DNA of 64,000 nt. Origin: Serratia entomophila (lineage in GTDB: Bacteria > Pseudomonadota > Gammaproteobacteria > Enterobacterales > Enterobacteriaceae). The number at the start of each line of letters is the position of its first letter. The stretch's first letter is position 1. A model generated the notes under the pieces. That model had not been told where the DNA came from, did no database searches, and saw nothing but the letters and a program-made list of their open reading frames with translations. The position numbers and the translations under genes are program-made. The stretch is from contig NZ_CP082787.1 of assembly GCF_021462285.1 (NCBI RefSeq), positions 1,426,001 to 1,490,000 of the forward strand. The letters run 5' to 3'. Below, piece by piece: positions 34,000-41,546 of the stretch.

Positions 34000-35103
34000 A
34001 TGAACGAGTCATACGTACTTGCTGAAGTCAGTAATGAGAACCAGACGCTGGTCGCGGTGGTTCAGCAAGATCATCGGGCAGCTTATTTCTATATCTACCC
34101 AACTGAAGAAGCCGGCGAACGTTTCCAGGTGCGCGCCTGTTGGCTGCGCAACCTGGCCGCCGCGCCGCTGCAGGAAGATCGCGCCGCGCTGGAGCAGGGC
34201 CAGCCGCCGATGCTGGCGGCCGAGTTTTGCCGCAACCTGGAAGGGGAAGCGCCGCTCAATCCCGAAGGATTGACGGTAGTGTGGACCGAAAGCGACGACG
34301 GCGCCGCGCTGTGGTACTACGGCCAGCTGTTGGCGGTGATCCCCGGCTGGAGCCTGTATATCGACCATTCGGTGTGCTATTCCGCCAGCTGCATCAAGGA
34401 AAGCCCGCTGGCTTATCCGCTCGGCTCCGCTTCCACCAACACCCAGTACGCGTTGGCGGAAAATACCCGCCAGTTCTGGCGCAGCTGGCAGCGGGAGGAG
34501 GGCAACCCCTGGCCGAAAATGCAGAGCGACTACCAGGCGCGCTACGAGCCGCATTTTGGCCCTTCGGTGAAATACTACGCCATCGACCAGGGCAAGTGGC
34601 CGCCGATGGCCATCACCCAGCACGAGCGCGACGGCATCTACTACTTCCTCACCATGGGCGTCAGCATCCGGCCGATGCCCTGGGTGGAGATCCTGTTCAA
34701 CGACGACGCCTCGCGCTATCGCCGCATGGAGATGGGCATCGCCATCGACAGCCAATACATGACCGAAGAAAACGCGGTGCAGATGGCCAGCGCCCTGGCC
34801 GGCTTTGCGCACGTGCCCTGGGCCAAACTGACCTGGTTCGGCGAAGGGCATACGCTGGAGTCTGAAGTTGCGCCGCTGGGTTATGTCGGTTATATCTTGT
34901 CGTCGTCGTTCTACCCGTACAACGATCGCCTGACTCTGCCGAAACAGTATGGCGATCCGGTGAACATCTTCTGGGCCAGCCCGGTGTTTGAGGCCGAACG
35001 CCAGCTGGCGCTCGCCGCGCCGAACGGCGGTCAGGATCTGGCCGGCAAGCTGCGCGAGCAGGGGGTCGATCATATCTTCCGCCCGCGCCAGCCGGTATGC
35101 TGA
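34000..35103 (+). CDS. Suppressor-of-fused (SUFU)-domain-like protein
   Basis: A 367-residue cytoplasmic protein. The C-terminal half (about 180-365) reads like a bacterial SUFU domain: RMEMGIAIDSQYMTEENAVQ, WFGEGHTLESE and FWASPVFEAERQLALAAPNG. The N-terminal half has its own conserved-looking features (VWTESDDGAALWYYGQLLAV) but no domain I can name. GAGGTG precedes the ATG. Bacterial SUFU proteins are sometimes immunity or interaction proteins near toxins; no toxin gene is adjacent. It is 28 bp upstream of the isochorismatase-like gene. Confidence 0.6.
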   Translation: MNESYVLAEVSNENQTLVAVVQQDHRAAYFYIYPTEEAGERFQVRACWLRNLAAAPLQEDRAALEQGQPPMLAAEFCRNLEGEAPLNPEGLTVVWTESDDGAALWYYGQLLAVIPGWSLYIDHSVCYSASCIKESPLAYPLGSASTNTQYALAENTRQFWRSWQREEGNPWPKMQSDYQARYEPHFGPSVKYYAIDQGKWPPMAITQHERDGIYYFLTMGVSIRPMPWVEILFNDDASRYRRMEMGIAIDSQYMTEENAVQMASALAGFAHVPWAKLTWFGEGHTLESEVAPLGYVGYILSSSFYPYNDRLTLPKQYGDPVNIFWASPVFEAERQLALAAPNGGQDLAGKLREQGVDHIFRPRQPVC

Positions 35104-35131
35104 ACACGTCTTTTTAATCAGGGGATCGAAC

Positions 35132-35659
35132 ATGACGTCAGCGCTGTTGATTATCGATGTGCAGCAAGGACTGTTTAGCCCGCCGCCGGCGGACGCCGGG
35201 GCGGTGATCGGCCGCATTAATCAACTGAGCGCCGCCGCCCGCAGGGCCGGGGCGCCGGTGATATTCATTCAGCATCAGACCGCGCACCAGGAGCTGCCTC
35301 ACGGCAGCAAGGCCTGGCGGCTGCACGCCGATTTGCAGGTGGAGGAGGGCGATCATCGGGTGGATAAAACCACGCCGGATTCGTTCCTGCGCACCCGGCT
35401 TGGGCCGCTGCTGGTCGCCAATGGCGTCTCTCGGTTGGTTATCTGCGGCTATTCCAGCGAGTTTTGCGTCGATACCACCACCCGCCGCGCCGCCGGTCTC
35501 GGGTATCCGGTGACGCTGGCGGCCGATGCTCACACCAGCCACGACAAGCCGCACGCCAGCGGCCAACAGATCCGCGAGCACCATAACGCCACGCTGTCGA
35601 ATATCGAGAGCTTCGGGGTGCCGATTAATGCGCTGCCGGCGGCGGACATCCGTTTCTGA
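35132..35659 (+). CDS. Isochorismatase-like cysteine hydrolase
   Basis: A 175-residue hydrolase with the Asp-Lys-Cys triad at about Asp9 (LLIIDVQQG), Lys79 (RVDKTTPDSF) and Cys112 (YSSEFCVDTT). A cis-peptide motif precedes the Cys. The family includes nicotinamidases, N-carbamoylsarcosine amidases and isochorismatases; the substrate cannot be assigned. ATG 35132 with GGGGA upstream is used. It is possibly co-transcribed with the SUFU-like gene. Confidence 0.85.
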   Translation: MTSALLIIDVQQGLFSPPPADAGAVIGRINQLSAAARRAGAPVIFIQHQTAHQELPHGSKAWRLHADLQVEEGDHRVDKTTPDSFLRTRLGPLLVANGVSRLVICGYSSEFCVDTTTRRAAGLGYPVTLAADAHTSHDKPHASGQQIREHHNATLSNIESFGVPINALPAADIRF

Positions 35660-35667
35660 ATCCCACG

Positions 35668-35684
35668 GGCCCGTCAGCCGGGCC
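35668..35684. terminator. Small hairpin between convergent genes
   Basis: GGCCCG (35668-35673), loop TCAGC, CGGGCC (35679-35684). Confidence 0.45.
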
Positions 35685-35693
35685 TGCAGGCGG

Positions 35694-36569
35694 TTACTCC
35701 AGCCCGGCCCTGCGCGCCGCCACCCTGGCCAGCGCCGCCCAATCCAAATCCGCATCGCCCTGCGCCATCGCGTCGAGGAAGTTGTCTTTCAGCACGCTGG
35801 CGAACGGCATTGGCGTATGGCTGTTGGCGCCGGCTTCCAGCGCCAGCCCGACATCCTTCAAACCCAGCGCCAGTTTAAAACCGGCCGGCGAATATTTTTC
35901 TGCGGCGATCAGCGCGCCGTAGCCCTGATAGGCCGGCGAGGCGAAGGCGGTGCTGGTCAGCATCTGCAGATAGTCGGTGCTGGAAACGCCGTAGTTGCGC
36001 ACCAGCGCGCTGCCTTCCGCCATGGCTTCGATGGCGCTGGCCAGCGTGAAGTTGGTGGCGATCTTGACGATGTTGGCCTGCGCGGGCTGCTCGCCGAAAT
36101 GCCAGGTTTTCTGGCCGAGCGCGTCGAATAGCGGCTGCACCTGCGCCAGCAGCTGGCTATCGCCCGCCGCCAGAATATTCAGCTTGCCGGCGGCGGCCAC
36201 CTCGACCCGCCCGAGCACCGGCGCGGCGAGGTAGCCGACGCCGCGTTCCTGGTGTTGGGCCGCCAGCCGTTTGGCCAGCTCGACGGAGACCGTCGCCATA
36301 TTGATGTGGATAGTCCCCGGCTTGAGCCGCTGCAGCAGGCCGCTGTCTACGACCACCTGTTGGGTGGCGGCGTCGTTGGCCAGCATGGTGATCAGCACCT
36401 CCGCCTCGGCCAGCTCTTCGGGCCGCTGCACCTGCCGTGCGCCGGCGGCGACCAGTGGCTGCGCCGCCTGCGGCGAACGGTTCCACACCGTCAAGGCAAA
36501 GCCCGCCTGCAGCAGGTTGGCCGCCATGGCGCTGCCCATCCCTCCCAATCCGGCAAATCCGATCTTCAT
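35694..36569 (-). CDS. 3-hydroxyisobutyrate dehydrogenase-family NAD(P)-dependent oxidoreductase
   Basis: A 291-residue beta-hydroxyacid dehydrogenase. The Rossmann motif GFAGLGGMGSAMAANLLQAG is at residues 4-23. The substrate loop GTIHINMATVS lies near 90-100, and the catalytic lysine in ANIVKIATNF near 170. ATG 36569, with AAGGAA upstream, is chosen over 36602. Members reduce hydroxyisobutyrate, tartronate semialdehyde or succinic semialdehyde; which one cannot be told. It stands alone. Confidence 0.85.
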   Translation of the reverse strand: MKIGFAGLGGMGSAMAANLLQAGFALTVWNRSPQAAQPLVAAGARQVQRPEELAEAEVLITMLANDAATQQVVVDSGLLQRLKPGTIHINMATVSVELAKRLAAQHQERGVGYLAAPVLGRVEVAAAGKLNILAAGDSQLLAQVQPLFDALGQKTWHFGEQPAQANIVKIATNFTLASAIEAMAEGSALVRNYGVSSTDYLQMLTSTAFASPAYQGYGALIAAEKYSPAGFKLALGLKDVGLALEAGANSHTPMPFASVLKDNFLDAMAQGDADLDWAALARVAARRAGLE

Positions 36570-36637
36570 AACGCGTTCCTTTTTCAGGTTGAATCCCTTC
36601 ACCCTAGCGCGCCGGGCCGAGAACGCCAGCGCCGGAA

Positions 36638-36997
36638 TGTAACGCTTTCTTAACCGACCGGCGCGCCGCCGGTCCCCTTCATTTAGGCCACTACGTCGGC
36701 TCGCTGCGCCAGCGCGTCGAGCTGCAGCATCAGCATCGCCAAACGGCGCTGGTGGCGGAGCTGAAGGCGCACTATCGCCGCGGTGGGCTGGGTGACGTGA
36801 AGATCAAACGCCTGCTGGAGGACTGCCTGCAAAGCCTGCTTGAGCCGATCCGCACCCGCCGGGCGGACTTCATCGCCGACAAGGGCGAGCTGACGCGCAT
36901 CCTGCAAGACGGCACCCGCCGCGCGCATCGGGTCAGCCAACGGACGCTGGCGCAGGTCAAGGCTGCGCTGGGGCTGGACTTCTTTATCCTGGAATAA
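36638..36997 (+). pseudogene. trpS2: Relic of a second tryptophanyl-tRNA synthetase gene (trpS2)
   Basis: One frame reads AFLTDRRAAGPLHLGHYVGS then LRQRVELQHQH, the N terminus of TrpRS with its HIGH-type motif (HLGH). It jumps straight to ELKAHYRRGGLGDVKIKRLL and ends RRAHRVSQRTLAQVKAALGL, the TrpRS C terminus. About 230 internal codons, including the KMSKS loop and most of the catalytic domain, are missing. No good start codon precedes the N-terminal part. It cannot aminoacylate; any expressed product would be a roughly 80-residue fragment from GTG 36752. Confidence 0.78.
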
Positions 36998-37050
36998 GGC
37001 GAACGCCGGGGCGGTACGCGTCACGCCCCGGCCATAAAAGCATCATCCCA

Positions 37051-37069
37051 ATGTCATAAACTTATTCGT
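37051..37069 (+). promoter_or_regulatory. Possible half Pho box upstream of phnC
   Basis: ATGTCAT followed by an AAAC spacer matches one 7-base half of the PhoB direct repeat; the second half is poor. It lies about 60 bp before phnC, a phosphonate importer gene usually under PhoB. Confidence 0.3.
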
Positions 37070-37114
37070 TAATAGGTGCCCATAATGATTAGCCACTGAA
37101 ACCAGAGAAATCAT

Positions 37115-37948
37115 ATGGCTCAGGCACTGTTAAAACTTGCACAGAACGACTTTCCAGGGCAGCAACCGGTACCCTCGCGTAAAGTGTTGTCGGTGAAAGG
37201 CTTGGGAAAAGCCTATAAAGCTCAGCAGCGGGTGCTGGACGACATTAACTTCGATCTGTACGCCGGCGAGTTCGTGGCGGTGATCGGGCGTTCCGGCGCC
37301 GGTAAATCCACCCTGTTGCACACCCTGAACGGCACCATCCCTTCCAGCTGCGGCGAGATGCTGCACTTTGAAGACGATGGCGCGGCGCAGGACATCGCCC
37401 AACTCGGCGCCCGGCAAATGCGCCAGTGGCGCGCCCGTTGCGGCATGATCTTCCAGGACTTCTGCCTGGTGCCGCGGCTGGACGTAATGACCAACGTGCT
37501 GTTGGGCCGCCTGAGCCACACCTCCACCCTGAAATCCTTCTTCAAACTGTTTGACGACGCTGACCGCGCACGCGCCATCGAGCTGCTGCAGTGGCTCAAT
37601 ATGCTGCCGCATGCGCTGCAGCGCGCCGAGAACCTGTCCGGCGGCCAGATGCAGCGGGTGGCCATCTGCCGCGCGCTGATGCAGAACCCGAAAATCCTGC
37701 TGGCCGACGAACCGGTGGCGTCGCTCGATCCCAAAAATACCCGCCGCATCATGGATGCGCTGCAGAAAGTCAGCGAAAACGACATCGCGGTGATGGTCAA
37801 CCTGCACTCGGTTGAGCTGGTGCGGGAATACTGCACCCGGGTGATCGGCATCGCCCAGGGGAAAATCGTGTTTGACGGGCATCCTTCGCAACTGAACGAA
37901 CGGATCCTGCACCAGCTGTATGGCGAGGAAGCCAATCAGATCCATTGA
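37115..37948 (+). CDS. phnC: Phosphonate ABC transporter ATPase
   Basis: A 277-residue ABC ATPase of the PhnC family. Walker [21 protein letters not shown]-loop [20 protein letters not shown], signature [20 protein letters not shown], Walker [14 protein letters not shown]. It is the first gene of phnCDEE, a cytoplasmic motor for uptake of phosphonates or phosphite. No C-P lyase genes (phnG-M) or phosphonatase genes occur in the window, so breakdown must be encoded elsewhere. Confidence 0.92.
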   Translation: MAQALLKLAQNDFPGQQPVPSRKVLSVKGLGKAYKAQQRVLDDINFDLYAGEFVAVIGRSGAGKSTLLHTLNGTIPSSCGEMLHFEDDGAAQDIAQLGARQMRQWRARCGMIFQDFCLVPRLDVMTNVLLGRLSHTSTLKSFFKLFDDADRARAIELLQWLNMLPHALQRAENLSGGQMQRVAICRALMQNPKILLADEPVASLDPKNTRRIMDALQKVSENDIAVMVNLHSVELVREYCTRVIGIAQGKIVFDGHPSQLNERILHQLYGEEANQIH

Positions 37949-37992
37949 GACCTTTTATCTTCACTTTTACCTTTACACACAAGGCACACGTA

Positions 37993-38925
37993 ATGAAAAA
38001 AGTATTGAGTCTGACCACCCTGATGGCCGGCGGGATGATGATGTTTAATGCTGCCGCAGCGGATGCGCCGAAAGAGCTGAACCTGGGGATCCTCGGTGGC
38101 CAGAACGCCACGCAGCAAATCGGCGATAACCAGTGCGTGAAGCAGTTCCTGGACAAGGAGCTGAGCGTCGACACCAAGCTGCGCAACTCTTCCGACTACT
38201 CGGGCGTGATCCAGGGCCTGCTGGGCGGCAAGATTGATCTGGTGCTGAGCATGTCGCCATCCTCCTTTGCTTCGGTTTACATCAAAGATCCGAAAGCGGT
38301 GGATATCGTCGGCATCGCGGTCGACGACGTCGATCAGTCGCGCGGCTATCACTCGGTGGTGGTGGTCAAAGCCGGCAGCCCGTACCAGAAGCTGGAAGAT
38401 CTGAAAGGCAAGGCCATCGGCTTCGCCGATCCGGACTCTACCTCGGGCTTCCTGATCCCGAACCAGGCGTTCAAGAAGCTGTTCGGCGGCACGGTCGACA
38501 ATAAATACGACAACACTTTCTCCAGCGTGACCTTCTCCGGCGGCCACGAGCAGGACATTCTCGGCGTGCTGAACGGCCAGTTTGAAGGCGCGGTGACCTG
38601 GGCGTCGATGATTGGCGACTACAACACCGGCTACACCAGCGGTGCGTTCACCCGCATGATCCGCATGGATCACCCGGACCTGATGAAACAGATCCGCATC
38701 ATCTGGCAGTCGCCGCTGATCCCGAATGGGCCGATCCTGGTGAGCAATTCGCTGCCGGCCGACTTCAAGGCCAAGGTCGTTACCGCCATCAAAAAGCTGG
38801 ATAAAGAAGACCACCAGTGCTTTATCAAGGCGATGGGCGGCAAACAGCACATCGGCGACACCACCCTGGCGGAATACCAGACCATCATCGATATGAAGCG
38901 TGAACTGACCAAAGGCGACCGTTAA
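37993..38925 (+). CDS. phnD: Phosphonate ABC transporter binding protein
   Basis: A 310-residue periplasmic binding protein. The signal peptide is about residues 1-22 (MKKVLSLTTLMAGGMMMFNA then AA). LNLGILGGQNATQQIGDNQC, FADPDSTSGFLIPNQAFKKL and FEGAVTWASMIGDYN match PhnD; the DSTSG loop is the phosphonate-binding signature. ATG 37993 is chosen over 37945, which would add 16 residues before a good signal peptide. Confidence 0.92.
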   Translation: MKKVLSLTTLMAGGMMMFNAAAADAPKELNLGILGGQNATQQIGDNQCVKQFLDKELSVDTKLRNSSDYSGVIQGLLGGKIDLVLSMSPSSFASVYIKDPKAVDIVGIAVDDVDQSRGYHSVVVVKAGSPYQKLEDLKGKAIGFADPDSTSGFLIPNQAFKKLFGGTVDNKYDNTFSSVTFSGGHEQDILGVLNGQFEGAVTWASMIGDYNTGYTSGAFTRMIRMDHPDLMKQIRIIWQSPLIPNGPILVSNSLPADFKAKVVTAIKKLDKEDHQCFIKAMGGKQHIGDTTLAEYQTIIDMKRELTKGDR

Positions 38926-38945
38926 GCCTCGACCTTGGGTCCTCT

Positions 38946-38971
38946 AAGGGGTTCAGCATGCTGAGCCCCTT
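38946..38971 (+). terminator. Intercistronic hairpin after phnD
   Basis: AAGGGGTTCAG (38946-38956), loop CATG, CTGAGCCCCTT (38961-38971). It probably attenuates or stabilises so that the binding protein is made in excess of the permeases. Confidence 0.65.
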
Positions 38972-38995
38972 GTTCCATAACGGTGGAAGACTATT

Positions 38996-39859
38996 TTGAA
39001 TACCGATTTTGCACAGTATTACCAACGGATCCGCGGCAAGCAAAAGCGTGAAGCGCTGCTGTGGTCGCTCGGGCTGGTGGCGCTCTATCTGGGCGCCGGC
39101 AACCTCGCCGAGTTCAATCTGCACACCGTCTGGGTGTCCATTCCTCACTTCTTCGACTACCTGGCGGAAACCGTCCCGACGCTGCATTGGAGCCTGCTGT
39201 TCGCCGACGGCCATACCGAAGGTTCGCTCGCCTACTGGGGTTATCGCCTGAATATCCAACTGCCGCTGATTTGGGAAACGCTGCAGCTGGCGCTGGCGGC
39301 GACCATTCTGTCGGTGATGGTGGCGGGGGGGCTGGCGTTTTTGGCGGCCAACAATACCCACAGCCCGGCGTCGTTGCGCTGGGGCATTCGCACGCTGGTG
39401 GCGTTTTTGCGCACCATGCCGGAGCTGGCGTGGGCGGTGATGTTCGTGATGGCGTTCGGCATCGGCGCCATTCCGGGGTTTCTGGCGCTGGCGCTGCACA
39501 CCATCGGCAGCCTGACCAAACTGTTTTATGAATCGATTGAGACCGCCTCCAACAAACCGGTGCGCGGGTTGGCGGCCTGCGGCGCCACGCCGCTGCAGCG
39601 CATGCGTTTCGGCCTGTGGCCGCAGGTGAAGCCGGTGTTTTTGTCCTACAGCTTCATGCGGCTGGAGATCAACTTTCGCCAATCGACCATTTTGGGGCTG
39701 GTGGGGGCGGGCGGCATCGGCCAGGAGCTGATGACCAATATCAAACTCGACCGTTACGATCAGGTCAGCATGACGCTGCTGCTGATCATTCTGGTGGTTT
39801 CGCTGCTGGATTACGCCTCGGGTGAATTGCGCAAGCGGGTTGTGGAGGGGAAAAAATGA
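38996..39859 (+). CDS. phnE: Phosphonate ABC transporter permease 1
   Basis: A 287-residue permease with six predicted helices. The coupling loop is about ESIETASNKPVRGLAACGATPLQRM, and the C-terminal half has LEINFRQSTILGLVGAGGIG, typical of PhnE. The start is TTG at 38996 with GGAAG eight bases before it; no ATG fits. The second permease gene overlaps it by 4 bases. Confidence 0.88.
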   Translation: MNTDFAQYYQRIRGKQKREALLWSLGLVALYLGAGNLAEFNLHTVWVSIPHFFDYLAETVPTLHWSLLFADGHTEGSLAYWGYRLNIQLPLIWETLQLALAATILSVMVAGGLAFLAANNTHSPASLRWGIRTLVAFLRTMPELAWAVMFVMAFGIGAIPGFLALALHTIGSLTKLFYESIETASNKPVRGLAACGATPLQRMRFGLWPQVKPVFLSYSFMRLEINFRQSTILGLVGAGGIGQELMTNIKLDRYDQVSMTLLLIILVVSLLDYASGELRKRVVEGKK

Positions 39860-40755
39860 TGTCAGGGCCTGCGGTGACGGCGCAAACGCTGCACCAGTTG
39901 AAGCAACAGCATCCGGAGATCTTCTCCCAGCAGCGGCGCTACCTGCGCACGCTGGGCATGGTGGTTGCGGCGATCGCGCTGTATTACCTGTTTTTCTTTC
40001 AGTTCTTCGGCATTGCCTGGCCGCAGTTCATCAACGGCTGCCAGCAGCTGGGGCGTTACTTCGTGCGGATGTTCGTCTGGCATGATTTCGCCAACTGGCC
40101 GTTCATGTATTACTTCCAGCAGATTGGCATCACCATCGCCATCGTCTTCGCCGGTACCCTGACCGCGTCGCTGATCGCGCTGCCGCTGTCGTTCTTCGCC
40201 GCGCGCAACGTGATGTCGACGCCGCTGCTGCGGCCGATATCGGTGGTGGTGCGCCGGCTGCTGGACATTTTCCGCGGCATCGACATGGCGATCTGGGGGC
40301 TTATCTTCGTACGCGCCGTCGGCATGGGGCCGCTGGCCGGGGTGCTGGCGATCGTAATGCAGGACGTCGGGCTGCTGGGCAAGCTGTATGCTGAGGGGCA
40401 CGAGGCGGTGGACAAGTCCCCCAGCCGCGGCCTGACGGCGGTGGGCGCCAACGGCCTGCAGAAGCACCGTTACGGCATTTTCACCCAGTCGTTCCCCACC
40501 TTCCTGGCGCTCAGCCTGTACCAGATCGAGTCAAACACCCGCTCCGCCGCGGTGCTGGGCTTTGTCGGCGCCGGCGGCATCGGCCTGGTGTACGCGGAAA
40601 ACATGCGGCTGTGGAACTGGGACGTAGTGATGTTCATCACCCTGATCCTGGTGGTGGTGGTGATGATTATGGACAAGCTGTCGTCGATGTTGCGCAATAA
40701 GTACATTATCGGCGAAGACATCCCGCTGTATCAGCAAAAAAGCCAAATCGATTGA
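39856..40755 (+). CDS. phnE: Phosphonate ABC transporter permease 2
   Basis: A 299-residue paralogue of the upstream permease, with DVGLLGKLYAEGHEAVDKSP as the coupling region and QIESNTRSAAVLGFVGAGGI as the conserved C-terminal segment. Two PhnE subunits form the heterodimeric channel in phnCDEE systems. It starts within the ATGA overlap with permease 1 and is the last gene of the operon. There is no obvious terminator behind it. Confidence 0.9.
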   Translation: MMSGPAVTAQTLHQLKQQHPEIFSQQRRYLRTLGMVVAAIALYYLFFFQFFGIAWPQFINGCQQLGRYFVRMFVWHDFANWPFMYYFQQIGITIAIVFAGTLTASLIALPLSFFAARNVMSTPLLRPISVVVRRLLDIFRGIDMAIWGLIFVRAVGMGPLAGVLAIVMQDVGLLGKLYAEGHEAVDKSPSRGLTAVGANGLQKHRYGIFTQSFPTFLALSLYQIESNTRSAAVLGFVGAGGIGLVYAENMRLWNWDVVMFITLILVVVVMIMDKLSSMLRNKYIIGEDIPLYQQKSQID

Positions 40756-40877
40756 GAAACCCCTTGCCGATCCCTATACTGCCGCACATATTCCAAGTAC
40801 GGCGGGTATAGGGTGCATTTTTCATTTTACACTGCGCGCATCTCCCTCGGTTTACAAGCTAAAGGCAATTTAACTCC

Positions 40878-41342
40878 ATGATTAACAACGATGTGCTGCG
40901 CAGCGTGCGCTACATGCTGAGTATTAACGACGCGAAAATGGTCGAGATTATCAAACTGGATAATTTCGACGTCGACGTCTCGGCGATGGGCGCTTACGTC
41001 ATCAAAGAAGGCGAGCCGGGGTTTGAAAAGTGCCCGGACGACGTGATGGCGCATTTCCTGAACGGCCTGGTGTTTTTCAAGCGCGGCAAGGACGACAAGT
41101 TCCCGGCGCCGGAGATTGAGCTGCCCATCACCAACAACCTGGTGTTGAAAAAGCTGCGCGTGGCGTTCGAGTTGAAAGACACCGATATGCATCAGATTTT
41201 CACCGCGGTGGATTTCCGCATCTCCAAGCCGGAGCTGAGCGCGCTGTTCCGCAAAGAAGGCACCAAAAATTACCGTCCGTGCGGCGATCAGATGCTGCGC
41301 TATTTCCTCAAGGGGCTGGCGCAGCGCATTCGCGGCGCGTAA
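40878..41342 (+). CDS. yehS: DUF1456 family protein YehS
   Basis: 154 residues with two tandem DUF1456 repeats: RSVRYMLSINDAKMVEIIKL in the first and KKLRVAFELKDTDMHQIFTA in the second, each followed by a SALFRKEGTKNYRPCGDQ-like stretch. It matches E. coli YehS in length and sequence. Function is unknown. It is a single gene with a strong terminator. Confidence 0.93.
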   Translation: MINNDVLRSVRYMLSINDAKMVEIIKLDNFDVDVSAMGAYVIKEGEPGFEKCPDDVMAHFLNGLVFFKRGKDDKFPAPEIELPITNNLVLKKLRVAFELKDTDMHQIFTAVDFRISKPELSALFRKEGTKNYRPCGDQMLRYFLKGLAQRIRGA

Positions 41343-41362
41343 AACCCACCTCCTGTCATCAG

Positions 41363-41390
41363 GCGCCGTCGCGAGACGGCGCTTTTTTTT
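41363..41390 (+). terminator. Rho-independent terminator after yehS
   Basis: GCGCCGTC (41363-41370), loop GCGA, GACGGCGC (41375-41382), then eight T. Confidence 0.93.
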
Positions 41391-41411
41391 GCACTCTTTT
41401 TGCCCGGCCGC

Positions 41412-41462
41412 TGCGCGGCGCTGGTGCAGGTTTTTTACTCTCGAGTCATAAGTTTTAATTAT
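41412..41462 (+). promoter_or_regulatory. Possible NtrC and Nac sites upstream of the urea operon
   Basis: TGCGCGGCGCTGGTGCA (41412-41428) has one perfect NtrC half site (TGGTGCA) and one weak half, centred about 97 bp upstream of the predicted sigma-54 start. ATA-N9-TAT at 41448-41462 fits the loose Nac consensus. Both are weak by themselves and are reported because of the sigma-54 promoter. Confidence 0.35.
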
Positions 41463-41490
41463 AATTTATTGAAATCATGAGATTAAAAAC

Positions 41491-41506
41491 TGGCACGTCG
41501 GTTGCT
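41491..41506 (+). promoter_or_regulatory. Sigma-54 promoter of the urea operon
   Basis: TGGCACGTCGGTTGCT matches the sigma-54 consensus almost perfectly, with GG (41492-41493) and GC (41504-41505) separated by exactly 10 bases. Transcription would start near 41517, 30 bp before the first gene. Nitrogen control through NtrC is the natural inference for urea genes. Confidence 0.85.
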
Positions 41507-41509
41507 CTG

Positions 41510-41543
41510 TTGAATTCCATCTTGTGTACCAGATGGAATTCAA
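41510..41543 (+). promoter_or_regulatory. Perfect 13-bp inverted repeat, candidate GntR operator
   Basis: TTGAATTCCATCT (41510-41522) and AGATGGAATTCAA (41531-41543) flank TGTGTACC. The centre TTGTGTACCA fits the TNGTNNACNA pattern of FadR-type GntR operators. It covers the expected transcription start and the ribosome binding site of the first gene. The GntR gene in this same operon is the obvious candidate binder. Confidence 0.6.
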
Positions 41544-41546
41544 CCC

